Of a DNA stretch of 64,000 nucleotides, positions 1-12,160 are shown in pieces. The translations under genes and the position numbers were made by a program. This DNA comes from Streptomyces sp. NBC_01723 (GTDB lineage Bacteria; Actinomycetota; Actinomycetes; Streptomycetales; Streptomycetaceae). The stretch is taken from NCBI RefSeq assembly GCF_036246005.1, contig NZ_CP109171.1:3274001-3338000 (forward strand), read 5' to 3'. Under the pieces are notes generated by a model. The model was given only the letters and a program-made list of their open reading frames with translations, did not search any database and had not been told where the DNA came from. Each line of letters begins with the position of its first letter. The first letter of the stretch is position 1.

Positions 1-1
1 G

Positions 2-940
2 GAGCGGGTCGAGGGCAAACCGACGCTGCTCTACGACAACCACAAGCGGCGGCGGCACGGCCGCCGCCTGCCTGTCTCGGAGAGCACCGCCCAGCTGGTC
101 GAGACCTGGCAGCGAGAACTCGATGCGCTGCCGGTCGTGCCGGGCTGTGCTCAGTGGCTGTTTCCCTCACCGGGACAGCGCAATCGTCCACGCCGTGGGC
201 ACCTGAACGCTGCGCAGTTCTGCAACCGGATCTTCCGCGACTGGATCGACGAGCTGATCCCGGACCTCGTGGACGACCGGCTCGACGAGGACGGCAACCC
301 GCTCGCTTACGACCGCACCCAGGTCGTTCCGTACGGCTTCCGCCACGCCTACGCCCAGCGCCATGCGGACGCGGGCACCCGCCCCGACGTCCTGCGGGAA
401 CTCATGGACCACCGTTCGCTGGACGTGACCATGGGCTACTACAAGGTCTCCCTCACCCGGAAACAGGAGGCCGTACGGACGGTCGCGACGCTCGCCGTCG
501 ACCGGCACGGCGCAGCTCACGGCTTCAGCGATCCCCTCGCCTACGAGGTGGAGAGCGTCGCCGTTCCCTACGGCGGCTGCACCGAACCGAGCAACGTCAA
601 GGCCGGCGGCGGGCACTGCCGCATCCGCTTCCAGTGCGCCGGATGCGATTTCTACCGGCCTGATCCCTCCTACCTGCCAGCCCTGGAACAGCAGATCGCG
701 GACCTGCGGGCCGACAAGGAAGCTGCCGTTGCCATGGAGGCCGCCGACTGGGTCGTACGCAATCTCGACGACCAGATCCGCGCCTACTCGAAGTCGGCCG
801 ACGAGATGCGGCGGAAGCTTGAGGCGATGCCCACCGACGAGCGGGACGCCGTCGAATCCGCTTCGCGCGAACTGCGCAAGGCCCGCTCGGCCGCAGCCTT
901 CGTGCCCCTGCAGGCACTGACGACACGGAGCCCCGGATGA
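2..940 (+). CDS. Tyrosine recombinase (Tn554-type transposase), 5' end outside window
   Basis: The frame is open from base 2, so the first in-window start codon (GTG 137) is internal and the gene begins upstream of the window. The visible 312 residues hold the C-terminal catalytic half of a tyrosine recombinase: the box GFRHAYAQRH near base 340, then DHRSLDVTMGYY near 405-440 with the nucleophilic tyrosine. After the catalytic domain come spaced cysteines (GHCRIRFQCAGC) and a charged coiled coil, an arrangement I associate with Tn554-like transposase B proteins rather than phage integrases. The stop overlaps the ATG of the next gene (ATGA), so the two are co-translated. Domain call is firm; the Tn554 assignment rests on tail architecture and the partner gene. 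Confidence 0.85.
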   Translation, partial: ERVEGKPTLLYDNHKRRRHGRRLPVSESTAQLVETWQRELDALPVVPGCAQWLFPSPGQRNRPRRGHLNAAQFCNRIFRDWIDELIPDLVDDRLDEDGNPLAYDRTQVVPYGFRHAYAQRHADAGTRPDVLRELMDHRSLDVTMGYYKVSLTRKQEAVRTVATLAVDRHGAAHGFSDPLAYEVESVAVPYGGCTEPSNVKAGGGHCRIRFQCAGCDFYRPDPSYLPALEQQIADLRADKEAAVAMEAADWVVRNLDDQIRAYSKSADEMRRKLEAMPTDERDAVESASRELRKARSAAAFVPLQALTTRSPG

Positions 941-1536
941 AGCGCCCGGCCCCTTCGAACGCCAACGACCGGGACGCCCGGGTCGAGCGTCTGCGCGCCA
1001 GCCGTGCCCAGGACAGTGAAACCAAGACTGCGCGCGCACTCGAAGCAGTAAACGGCCTTCTCCGGACGGGACGACGCATCACTGTTGCTCAGGTAGCGCG
1101 GGAGGCAGCGGTATCCACCTGGTTCATCTATAACCAGCCTCGGGTGCACGAGGCCGTCGAGGCCGGCATCTCCGCCCAGCGTGCGCAGGGACACCGAATC
1201 TCCTCGTACCCAGCAGCCCAGCAGGTGTCCTCTGCCGGCCTGCAAACGGATCTCGCCCTGGCCCGTGAAGAGATCAAGGACCTCAAGCGCGAGCGCGATC
1301 GCCTCCGAGAACGCGTCCGGCTCTCGCTAGGAGCAGAACTGGAGGAAGCAGATCGCGCTCAACTGGTCGGCAGGGTCCAGGAGCTGGAACGAGAGAACGC
1401 TGTCCTTCGCGCCAAGCTAGGGAAGTCCCAGGAGTGTTGTTCCGCGCTGGAGGGCCGGCTCCGGGAAGCTGAGGACGACCTCACTGCTGCCCGCGCGAGC
1501 CTCCGTAGGGCAATGCGAGCAGTCCCGGGCAGCTGA
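937..1536 (+). CDS. TnpC-like coiled-coil transposition accessory protein (DUF6262 type)
   Basis: A 199-residue protein translationally coupled to the recombinase through a 4-bp ATGA overlap. Residues about 45-75 (ITVAQVAREAAVSTWFIYN) form a helix-turn-helix like that of TetR-type or TnpC proteins; residues about 105-195 are a long heptad-rich coiled coil. Small HTH plus coiled-coil proteins follow the two recombinases in Tn554-type elements, where TnpC influences transposition frequency and orientation. No catalytic residues are visible. Position directly downstream of the recombinase and the TnpC-like architecture support the call; function is inferred. Confidence 0.75.
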   Translation: MKRPAPSNANDRDARVERLRASRAQDSETKTARALEAVNGLLRTGRRITVAQVAREAAVSTWFIYNQPRVHEAVEAGISAQRAQGHRISSYPAAQQVSSAGLQTDLALAREEIKDLKRERDRLRERVRLSLGAELEEADRAQLVGRVQELERENAVLRAKLGKSQECCSALEGRLREAEDDLTAARASLRRAMRAVPGS

Positions 1537-1596
1537 CCGACGAGCGGTCGGCGGACGGCCTCTGCCGACCGTTACGGTCCCGGCACACCGGCCTGC

Positions 1597-1700
1597 CTTG
1601 GGCCGCCGGATCAACTCATCCCGGGTCAGGCCGCAATCGATGAGTGCCGCCTGGCCGCCCCGCGCCACCACGTTCTCCAGACAGAGGTCCGTACGGCACC
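1597..1700 (-). pseudogene. Possible remnant of an aminoglycoside-phosphotransferase-like gene
   Basis: On the minus strand, a short open stretch reads TDLCLENVVARGGQAALID, close to the catalytic-loop and DFG-like segment of APH/ChoK-type phosphotransferases (usual pattern HTDLCLENVV...ALIDFD). The catalytic aspartate context is present, but the reading degrades on both sides into unrelated sequence and no start or full domain exists. It is best read as a scrap of a lost gene inside the accessory patch. The rest of 1537-1976 shows no convincing gene on either strand. Confidence is low because only about 25 residues look homologous. Confidence 0.3.
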
Positions 1701-1976
1701 CCAGATTCCCTTCGGCCCCGGACGGGAGTCTGCACCCGCGCCGTTCCGTGACCCGGGGCGGGAGCCAGGGCAGTATCCCCGTTCAGATGACGGAGCTGGC
1801 TTCCCACCAGGTCGGCGGTGTTGCCACCGGGCGGCGAACCGAATTGCCGACACGCACCACCGCGCCGACTTGAGCACCGCCACCCCTCGTAGTACGCCTC
1901 CATCGCCTTCTCCGCGGCGCTGGAGACGTCCTGCGGTCAGGTGGTGGGATGATCAGTACCGAGGGGAAGGACCGCC

Positions 1977-2654
1977 ATGGGCCGAAGAACAGCGGCGAAC
2001 GGCACGGGTGTTAGCTTCCTTCCCATGTTGGGACACCAGGACAGGACCAGGGCGGCCTACGACGGAGTCGTCGAACTGTATGCGTCGATGTTCGCCAACC
2101 AGCTGGAGACGCAGCCGTTCGCGCGGAACATGATCGGCACCTTCGCCGAGCTCGTGCGTGATGCGGCCAACCTGCGGGTAGCCGACGTCGGGTGCGGTCC
2201 CGGTCATCTGACGGCAATGCTGCACGATTTGGGGCTGGATGCCTTTGGGCTCGACCTCTCTCCGGCCATGGTCGACCACGCCCGTCGGGCCTATCCGGCG
2301 CTGCGGTTCGACGAAGCGCGAATGGAGGCCCTGCCGGTCAAGGACGGCGAACTCGGTGGAGTGCTGGCCCACTACTCGATGATCCATACCCCACCTGGAG
2401 AGTTGCCCGCACTGCTCTCTGAGCAGGTGCGTGTCCTGGCACCAGGGGGCTTGCTCCTGGTGTCCTTCTTCGGGACCGAAGGGCCGGAGCCGGTTCGCTT
2501 CGATCACAAGGTGGCGCCCGCATACAGCTGGCCGACGGAGCAGTTTGCCGAGTTGCTGGCCGCAGCCGGGCTCGACACGGTGGCTCGGTTGCTCCATGAC
2601 CCAGCGTCTGAGCGGGGCTTCCTCGATGCACACTTACTGGTCCGCCGCCCGTAG
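1977..2654 (+). CDS. Class I SAM-dependent methyltransferase
   Basis: A 225-residue cytoplasmic protein with the Rossmann SAM-binding motif I VADVGCGPGHLTAML near residues 62-75, motif II acidic end FGLDLS near 85, and a post-motif region typical of Methyltransf_11/UbiE-like proteins (VRVLAPGGLLLVSFFG). The start at 1977 was chosen because AGGGGAAGG lies just upstream; an internal ATG at 2025 (MLGHQD) has no visible ribosome site. The substrate cannot be read from sequence. It stands alone between the transposon module and the nuclease lipoprotein, so it may be cargo of the accessory patch. Confidence 0.8.
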   Translation: MGRRTAANGTGVSFLPMLGHQDRTRAAYDGVVELYASMFANQLETQPFARNMIGTFAELVRDAANLRVADVGCGPGHLTAMLHDLGLDAFGLDLSPAMVDHARRAYPALRFDEARMEALPVKDGELGGVLAHYSMIHTPPGELPALLSEQVRVLAPGGLLLVSFFGTEGPEPVRFDHKVAPAYSWPTEQFAELLAAAGLDTVARLLHDPASERGFLDAHLLVRRP

Positions 2655-2841
2655 AGCGCGTCCCGTGGCCTGAGGAGTAGCTCATGGGCACGGTTGAACA
2701 TCATGCGGACCTCGCTGTACTCCAGCGGCTGCTCAAGGTGTCGTAGTGGCCACCACTGGGCTTTGTCTCAACGTAACCATCCGGAGGGAAGCCGCAGCAC
2801 CGTCTCGCGATGAGCGCAGGTTCTCGGCGAGTGCTTCGTCC

Positions 2842-3597
2842 TCACTCGCCACACTGGGCAAGCATCGTCACCTTGTCCGGGGCCGTCACCGGGAGCTCGT
2901 ACTTCTCGGCGACCTGCGCGAAGCGGACTGCGTACGCGCACCGGATCCGCTTGTTCGGCGGCAGCCAGGAGGCGGGCCCGGAGTCCCGCTTCGCAGAGTT
3001 GGCGCGGCCTTCGACCGGAAGCAGATTGAGCACGTCGTTCGCGAACTGTTTCCTTCTGCTCTCCGGCCAGCGGGCCGCGCCCATCTGCCAGCTGTACGAC
3101 AACGGCACCACGTGGTCGATCTGGACCTCGGTGGCCTGCTGTTTGCGCCAGTCGACGGTGCGGCCGGTGTAGGGGTCGTCCAACGTCATCGAGACAACCA
3201 CACAGTCGGAACCTGCGCGGAAACGAACGTCCTCACCATCGCGATTCATAAGATCGTTTCGAGTGTCACAACCATTCCGGGCCAGCGGAACGCCATCTGC
3301 CGTGTCCATCCAGGCGTATCCGAACTCGTCCCGGTCGTAGCCCGTCTTCGGCCCGCGGCCCTTCGTGGCCAGTCCGTCGATAAGCTTGCGCGCGTCGGCC
3401 TCGTCCGTCTCCGACGTGAGAGGGGCGAGACCCGGCTTCATTCCGTCAGGATTCTTCAGCGGGCTCACCGCTCGCCCAGTAGTGGTGCCCGGACCGGACT
3501 CCGGGGAGTTCCCGCCCGGCTCTGTGGCGTCACATCCTGCGACGAGCACGGCGGCAACGGTGACCGCAATCGCACCCTTCTTTCGGTGAGCGCGCAT
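2842..3597 (-). CDS. Secreted HNH-family nuclease lipoprotein (DUF1524 type)
   Basis: A 251-residue protein from the start at 3597, chosen because it gives a compact signal peptide (MRAHRKKG... hydrophobic core) ending in the lipobox LVAGC at residues 18-22; upstream starts would add a non-signal leader. The C-terminal half carries the DUF1524 HNH fold: QIDHVVPL at about 160-166, then NDVLNLLPVEGRAN near 187-200 with the conserved asparagine, then SGPASWLPP. Such proteins are exported, membrane-anchored nucleases. No clear Shine-Dalgarno precedes the chosen ATG. A truncated paralogue lies immediately upstream on the same strand (3620-4048), sharing the first two fifths of the protein. Confidence 0.85.
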   Translation of the reverse strand: MRAHRKKGAIAVTVAAVLVAGCDATEPGGNSPESGPGTTTGRAVSPLKNPDGMKPGLAPLTSETDEADARKLIDGLATKGRGPKTGYDRDEFGYAWMDTADGVPLARNGCDTRNDLMNRDGEDVRFRAGSDCVVVSMTLDDPYTGRTVDWRKQQATEVQIDHVVPLSYSWQMGAARWPESRRKQFANDVLNLLPVEGRANSAKRDSGPASWLPPNKRIRCAYAVRFAQVAEKYELPVTAPDKVTMLAQCGE

Positions 3598-3619
3598 GAC
3601 GCTGTGACTCACGTGCCTC

Positions 3620-4048
3620 TCAGTACGCATGGCTGACCGCACCCTGCATAGGCTGCGAAAACAGTGTCATCACGGCTCGAAGCATAGAGATAATGCGCGT
3701 GTCGCAGCCGTTGCGGGCGAGCGGGACGCCGTCGGCGGAGTCCATCCAGGCGTAGCCGAACTCGTCGCGGTCGTAGCCCGTCTTCGGGCCGCGTCCCTTG
3801 GTCTCCAGGTCCTCGATGAGCCCCCGGGCCGTGGCCTCGGGGCCGTCGCCGGCGACCGGGGCGAGGCCGGGGCCGGTGCCGTCCGGGTTGCGCAGGGGGC
3901 TGACGGCCGGTCCGGCGGCCGGGGCGGCGGCGCCGCTGTCGGTGGGGGAGGCCGCGTCGCCCTCCAGGCCCTCGCATCCGCTGACCAGGGCCAGTGCGAG
4001 GGCCGCGCCCGCGGTCCATCCGGTACGGATCCTGCTGTGCCGCGTCAT
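3620..4048 (-). pseudogene. Truncated paralogue of the HNH nuclease lipoprotein
   Basis: Starting at ATG 4048 with GGAGGG just upstream, this frame encodes a signal peptide with lipobox LVSGC and then the same segment as the intact neighbour (AVSPLRNPDG, TKGRGPKTGYDRDEFGYAW, ADGVPLARNGCDTR). Similarity stops abruptly after GCDTR at about base 3695; the remaining 25 codons are unrelated and the whole HNH domain is missing. It therefore cannot cut DNA. Its codon use is more GC-rich than that of the intact copy, suggesting that this is the resident gene and the intact copy arrived with the accessory DNA to its left. A secreted non-nuclease product is possible but unlikely to be functional. Confidence 0.8.
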
Positions 4049-4185
4049 GCGCGTCCCTCCCCCGACTCGATCGCCGGTATCACCGTAGCGACGGAGAGGT
4101 CCAGACCAAAGTGGGCTTAATTGGGCATGTCGGACATGTCTGCCGTACCTTCGAAAGTGAGTCACGTCTCGGAAGGAGCTGCTGC

Positions 4186-4383
4186 ATGGGCATCCTCGAC
4201 AAGGTCAAAGCCATGGCCGGCAAGGACAAGGACAGGTCAAGGAAGATGTCCGACGCCGCCGAGCGCCAGGTCAACCAGCGGACCGGCGGCAAGTACGAGA
4301 AGCAGGTCGACTCCGCGCAGCAGCAGGCCGAGGGAAAGCTCGGCTTCGGGCGCGAGGGCGGCGACCGGCCGGAGCAGCGGTAG
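4186..4383 (+). CDS. Small antitoxin-like protein (Rv0909/MT0933 type)
   Basis: A 65-residue highly charged protein, MGILDKVKAMAGKDKDR..., with a perfectly spaced GGAAGGAG ribosome site before ATG 4186. The N-terminal helix followed by KMSDAAERQVNQRTGGKYEKQVD and a disordered acidic tail is the pattern of the MT0933-like antitoxin family common in actinobacteria. No toxin gene is adjacent, so an antitoxin role is only a family label here; in Streptomyces such proteins are usually encoded alone. A strong hairpin terminator follows within 25 bases. Confidence 0.8.
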   Translation: MGILDKVKAMAGKDKDRSRKMSDAAERQVNQRTGGKYEKQVDSAQQQAEGKLGFGREGGDRPEQR

Positions 4384-4406
4384 CCGCTCCGCACGTCCAC
4401 AACCGC

Positions 4407-4445
4407 CGAAGCCCGTCCATGGGGCTGCCCCATGGACGGGCTTCG
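4407..4445. terminator. Bidirectional intrinsic terminator between the small ORF and mfd
   Basis: A perfect 18-bp inverted repeat (CGAAGCCCGTCCATGGGG and its complement) around a 3-base CTG loop. It lies between convergent genes, 24 bases after the small protein's stop and 3 bases before the mfd stop, so it can end transcription from both sides. It lacks a U-tract, as is common in streptomycetes. Confidence 0.85.
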
Positions 4446-4447
4446 CG

Positions 4448-7981
<3,534 letters not shown>

Positions 7982-8301
7982 GGAGGGGGCGCTTTCCGTC
8001 CTGGGGTGGGGCAACACGAGTAGCCCGACGCGGGTGGGGCCGGGGGTGTCCAGCGTACGTCGCCGGGCGCGGGTGCGTCGGGGGCTGTGGACGACGCCGG
8101 GTGCGGGGTGGCGGCGTCGCGGTGGCCGTACCAGGGGCTCCGCCCCCTGGAACCCCCCCGGGCCCATGCCCACCAACCACCCGACTCGGCGGGTTGAAGG
8201 GTGGACGCCCGTAGTGCCCCCGCACAAGAGCCGGCGCCGGATGCCTCGTGGCTTCCGGCGCCGGGTCCCCCGCAACCCCCGTGTGCGGTGGCTGTCGGCT
8301 G

Positions 8302-10866
8302 CTACTCCGTCGCGATGGCGTTCAGGACGTTCATGCGGCCCGCGCGGAAGGCCGGGACCAGGGCGGCGAACAGGCCCACGAAGGCCGAGCCGATGAAGAC
8401 ACCGATGATCGTCGGCCAGGGGATGTCGAGGACGTTCAGTCCCTCCAGGGCGAGGAGCTTCTGCGCCGTGGCGCCCCAGCCCATCCCGAGTCCGAGGCCG
8501 AGCAGCGCGCCGAAGAGGGCGATGACGACGGACTCCATGCGGATCATGCGGCGCAGCTGGCGGCGGGAGAGTCCGATCGCCCGCATCAGGCCGATCTCGC
8601 GGGTCCGCTCGACCACCGAGAGGGCCAGGGTGTTCACCACACCGAGGACCGCGACGATGATCGCCAGGGCGAGCAGGCCGTAGACCATGTTCAGCAACTG
8701 GCCGACCTGGTCCTTCAGCTCCTGCTTGTAGTCGGTCTGGTCGGCCACCTGGTACTGCGGGTAGGCGTCCATGGACTTCTTCAGCGCCGCGTACGCCTGG
8801 TCGCTCCTGCCGTCCTCGGCCTTGGCGAACATGATCGTGTTCGGCGGGACGCTCTCCGCCGGCAGGTACTTCCGCATCGTGTCGATGCTGATGTACCGGG
8901 CGCCCTGGTCGATGGCCACGTCGTCGCTCGTGATCGCGGCGACCTTGAGCTTCGCGGTCTCGCCGCCCTTGAAGGCGACCGAGACGGTGTCACCGACGTG
9001 GACGCCGTGCTTCTCGGCGTAGTCCGAGCCGACGGACATGGCGTCCGGCCCGTAGGCGGCGGAGAGCTTGCCCTCCGTCGTGGCGCGGCGGACGTCCTCG
9101 GCGTAGGTCGGGTCGGCGGCCGTGACACCGTCGTCGTCGGTCTTGCCGTCGGGCGAGGTCAGCGTGGCGTCGAGCATCTTGTAGCGGGTGACGTGCTCCA
9201 GGCCGGGCGTGTCCTGCATCGCCTTCTCGGCCTTCGGCACGATCCGCTGGTTGCCCTGGACGATGAAGTCCGCTCCGACCGTCTTGTCCAGCTCGCTGGT
9301 GGCCGAGGCGACCATGGAGGAGCCGACCACGGAGAGACAGGCCACCAGCGCGAGGCCGATCATCAGGGCGGCGCCCGTGGCACCGGTGCGGCGCGGGTTG
9401 CGCAGGGCGTTGCGCTCGGCCAGCCGGCCGACGGGGCCGAAGGCCCGCAGCAGCACCGCGCTGATCACCCGGACCACGAAGCCGGCCAGCAGCGGGCCGA
9501 TGACGACGAAGCCGATGAGGGAGAGCACGATGCCCGCGCCGAGCATCAGCGAACCCTCGCTCGCCTTGTCGGCGCCGGCCGCCGTGAGCAGGGCCGCGGC
9601 ACCGGAGCCGGTGAGCACCAGGCCGATCAGGCCGCGTATCCAGCCGGCCTTGACGTCGGCCGGCGTACCGGCGTCGCGCAGGGCGGCCATCGGAGAGATC
9701 TTGCCGGCGCGGCGGGCCGGCAGGTAGGCGGCCAGGACGGTGACCACGACGCCGAGGACCAGGCCGATCACGGGCGTCGCCGTCTTGATGGTCAGGTCGT
9801 CGGTGGACAGGTTCATGCCCGCGGCGGACATCAGCTTCATCAGGCCGATGGCGATGCCGACTCCGGCCGCGACGCCGAGGACGGAGCCGACGATGCCGAG
9901 GAGCAGCGCCTCGACCAGCACGGAGCGGTTGACCTGCCGGCGGGAGGAGCCGATGGCCCGCATCAGGCCGATCTCGCGGGTGCGCTGGGCGACCAGCATG
10001 GAGAAGGTGTTGATGATGAGGAAGATGCCGACCAGGAACGCGATCCCGGCGAAGCCGAGCATGGCGTACTTGATGACGTTCATGAACTCGCCGATGCCCT
10101 CGCGGTTCTCGTCGGAGTTCTCCTTGGCCGTCTGGACCTTGTAGGTGCCGTCCAGGGACGAGGCGACGTCCTGCTTGAGGCGCGTGTCGGAGACACCGGC
10201 CTCGGCGGTGATGTTGAGCTGGGTGAACTTGCCGGTGGCGCCCAGCAGTTCGCTCTGGGCGGTGGCCGTGTCGAAGTAGATGACGGCGGCGCCGGGGTTG
10301 GTCACTGTGAAGGAGGCGATGCCGACGATCTTCGCCTTGAAGTCGCCGGTCTGCGCGATGGTGCGCAGTTCGTCGCCGAGCTTCAGGTCGTGCTTGTCGG
10401 CGGTGTCGGCGTCGACCATCACCTCGGTGGGCCCGCGCGGGGCGTGCCCGGTGGTGATCTCCATCGACCGGAGGTCGTTCTTCGTCCAGTTTCCGGCGAT
10501 CGTCGGGGCGCCGTTGGTGGCGCCCACGTTGTCGTTGTCGCTGTTGACGACCGTCACGTTCATCGAACTGACGACGCCCTCGGCGGACTTGACGCCCTCG
10601 GTCGCCCGGGCCCGCTCCAGTGCGGAGGCCGGGAGGGCCTCGGGCACGCCGTTCTGCGGGGTGTCCTCGGCCTTGGCGTCCTTCGGCAGGACCGTCACGT
10701 CGGACGAGGTGATCGCGAAGAGCTTGTCGAAGGTGGTGTTCATCGTGTCGGTGAACACCAGGGTGCCGCACACGAACGCCACCGACAGCAGCACCGCCAC
10801 CGCCGAGAGCGCCATCCGGCCCTTGTGCGCGAGGAAGTTGCGCATCGAGGTCTTGACGACGGTCAT
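8302..10866 (-). CDS. ABC exporter permease, FtsX/MacB family
   Basis: An 854-residue integral membrane protein with two FtsX-type permease cores: an N-terminal transmembrane helix (MALSAVAVLLSVAFVCGTLVF), a large extracytoplasmic MacB-like domain, three helices near residues 280-420, a second pair of helices, a second extracellular domain and three C-terminal helices. The repeated signature RTREIGLMRAIG(S/L)SRRQ occurs in both halves, typical of duplicated FtsX domains. Start 10866 was chosen because it overlaps the ATPase stop by 4 bases; the frame is open further upstream but only antisense or in shadow of the ATPase gene. Substrate unknown; family members export lipoproteins, peptides or antibiotics or sense them. 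Confidence 0.93.
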   Translation of the reverse strand: MTVVKTSMRNFLAHKGRMALSAVAVLLSVAFVCGTLVFTDTMNTTFDKLFAITSSDVTVLPKDAKAEDTPQNGVPEALPASALERARATEGVKSAEGVVSSMNVTVVNSDNDNVGATNGAPTIAGNWTKNDLRSMEITTGHAPRGPTEVMVDADTADKHDLKLGDELRTIAQTGDFKAKIVGIASFTVTNPGAAVIYFDTATAQSELLGATGKFTQLNITAEAGVSDTRLKQDVASSLDGTYKVQTAKENSDENREGIGEFMNVIKYAMLGFAGIAFLVGIFLIINTFSMLVAQRTREIGLMRAIGSSRRQVNRSVLVEALLLGIVGSVLGVAAGVGIAIGLMKLMSAAGMNLSTDDLTIKTATPVIGLVLGVVVTVLAAYLPARRAGKISPMAALRDAGTPADVKAGWIRGLIGLVLTGSGAAALLTAAGADKASEGSLMLGAGIVLSLIGFVVIGPLLAGFVVRVISAVLLRAFGPVGRLAERNALRNPRRTGATGAALMIGLALVACLSVVGSSMVASATSELDKTVGADFIVQGNQRIVPKAEKAMQDTPGLEHVTRYKMLDATLTSPDGKTDDDGVTAADPTYAEDVRRATTEGKLSAAYGPDAMSVGSDYAEKHGVHVGDTVSVAFKGGETAKLKVAAITSDDVAIDQGARYISIDTMRKYLPAESVPPNTIMFAKAEDGRSDQAYAALKKSMDAYPQYQVADQTDYKQELKDQVGQLLNMVYGLLALAIIVAVLGVVNTLALSVVERTREIGLMRAIGLSRRQLRRMIRMESVVIALFGALLGLGLGMGWGATAQKLLALEGLNVLDIPWPTIIGVFIGSAFVGLFAALVPAFRAGRMNVLNAIATE

Positions 10867-11651
10867 GACGTGCGCCCCCGGGCGTCGAAGTCCTTCATGC
10901 GGTCGAGGACGGCGTCCGCGGTCGGGCTCAGCATCTCGTCGACGATCCGGCCGTCGGCGAGGTACAGCACCCGGTCCGCGTAGCTCGCGGCGACCGGGTC
11001 GTGGGTGACCATGACGATGGTCTGGCCCAGTTCGGTGACCGAGCGGCGCAGGAAGCCCAGCACCTCGGCACCGGCGCGGGAGTCGAGGTTCCCGGTGGGC
11101 TCGTCGCCGAAGATGATCTCGGGTCGGGCGGCCAGGGCCCGCGCCACCGCGACCCGCTGCTGCTGGCCGCCGGAGAGCTGGGTGGGCCGGTGCTTGAGCC
11201 GGCCGGCCAGCCCCACGGTCTCCACGACCCGGTCCAGCCACGCCTTGTCGTACTTACGGCCCGCGATGTCCATGGGCAGCGTGATGTTCTCGATCGCGTT
11301 GAGCGTCGGGAGCAGGTTGAACGCCTGGAAGATGAAGCCGATCCGGTCCCGGCGCAGCCGCGTGAGCTTCTTGTCCTTGAGGCCGGTGATCTCGGTCTCG
11401 TCGAGGTAGATCTGCCCGCCGGTGACCGTGTCCAGGCCGGCCAGGCAGTGCATCAGCGTGGACTTGCCGGAGCCCGACGGCCCCATGATGGCGGTGAACC
11501 GACCGCGGTCGATGTCCACGTCCACATGGTCGAGGGCCACCACCCGCGTCTCGCCCGACCCGTAGGCCTTCACGACCTGCCGCGCTCGCGCGGCAACGGC
11601 CGTACGCCCTCCGGTGCCCCCGTGCGTGGGAATACTTACGGCCGATGTCAT
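10863..11651 (-). CDS. ABC transporter ATP-binding protein (LolD/MacB type)
   Basis: A 262-residue nucleotide-binding subunit with Walker A GPSGSGKST at 57-65, Q-loop FIFQAFNLLP near 107, ABC signature LSGGQQQR at 159-166, Walker B IIFGDEP at 179-185 and the switch histidine in MVTHD. The order and the FQxFNLLPxLxxxEN stretch are characteristic of the LolD/MacB branch that pairs with FtsX-type permeases. It is translationally coupled to the permease downstream (ATGA overlap), so together they form one exporter of unknown substrate. It is the first gene of the two-gene operon. Confidence 0.95.
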   Translation of the reverse strand: MTSAVSIPTHGGTGGRTAVAARARQVVKAYGSGETRVVALDHVDVDIDRGRFTAIMGPSGSGKSTLMHCLAGLDTVTGGQIYLDETEITGLKDKKLTRLRRDRIGFIFQAFNLLPTLNAIENITLPMDIAGRKYDKAWLDRVVETVGLAGRLKHRPTQLSGGQQQRVAVARALAARPEIIFGDEPTGNLDSRAGAEVLGFLRRSVTELGQTIVMVTHDPVAASYADRVLYLADGRIVDEMLSPTADAVLDRMKDFDARGRTS

Positions 11652-12160
11652 GTCAAGTCTCCTATGTCGGTCATCGAGTGAGCCGCCGGTGCCCCGTTGG
11701 ACTGTCGCGGGTGCGCCGTGCTGCTGTCTCGAAGAGTCTGTCCGGAACCGTGGGGCGGGCGCGCTGGTGTTCAGCGCACTCTTTTCCTGGGGAAAACCCC
11801 ACCCCCACGGGTCCGGTTTGCCGCCCCCCAGCGGCGTAAGGCCAGATTAAGGACGCCGCCCGGCCCCTCTCGTCCTCCGCCGGTACGAACCCTCCCCGAG
11901 CCGTAGTACGGAGGTACCCCTAGGGGCAGTCCACCCTTCGGTGGAGTCGGTCTCGGGGTCGCTCTCCACCCCGAGACGCACCAAGCCTCCACCCTCCCGC
12001 CACGTGAGGGGCAAACCGGCACGTCGGCCAGGCCATACCGACCGACCAGTTCGGCCAAAAGGCAGCGCTCCAGGTGACCGGCGAGTAACGTGCGTGACTC
12101 CCCACCCCCCACCTCCCTGCGGTCCGCCACCCGGGCCCCAGCCGCGCAAGGAGAACCGGG
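11652..12160. other. Divergent intergenic region with hairpins, no gene
   Basis: About 500 bases between the ABC exporter operon (leftward) and the symporter operon (rightward). I see no convincing coding sequence. Two inverted repeats lie in the presumed leader of the rightward operon: TCCAC/GTGGA at about 11930-11945 and a perfect 10-bp stem GTCTCGGGGT/ACCCCGAGAC at 11950-11977. They could form a leader structure or a weak terminator; neither has a U-tract. No recognisable riboswitch was found. Confidence 0.4.

Noticed and set aside
8248..10983. Long plus-strand open frame opposite the FtsX permease
   Set aside because: Composition is typical of antisense GC-frame artefacts (Gly/Asp/His-rich) and no motif is present.
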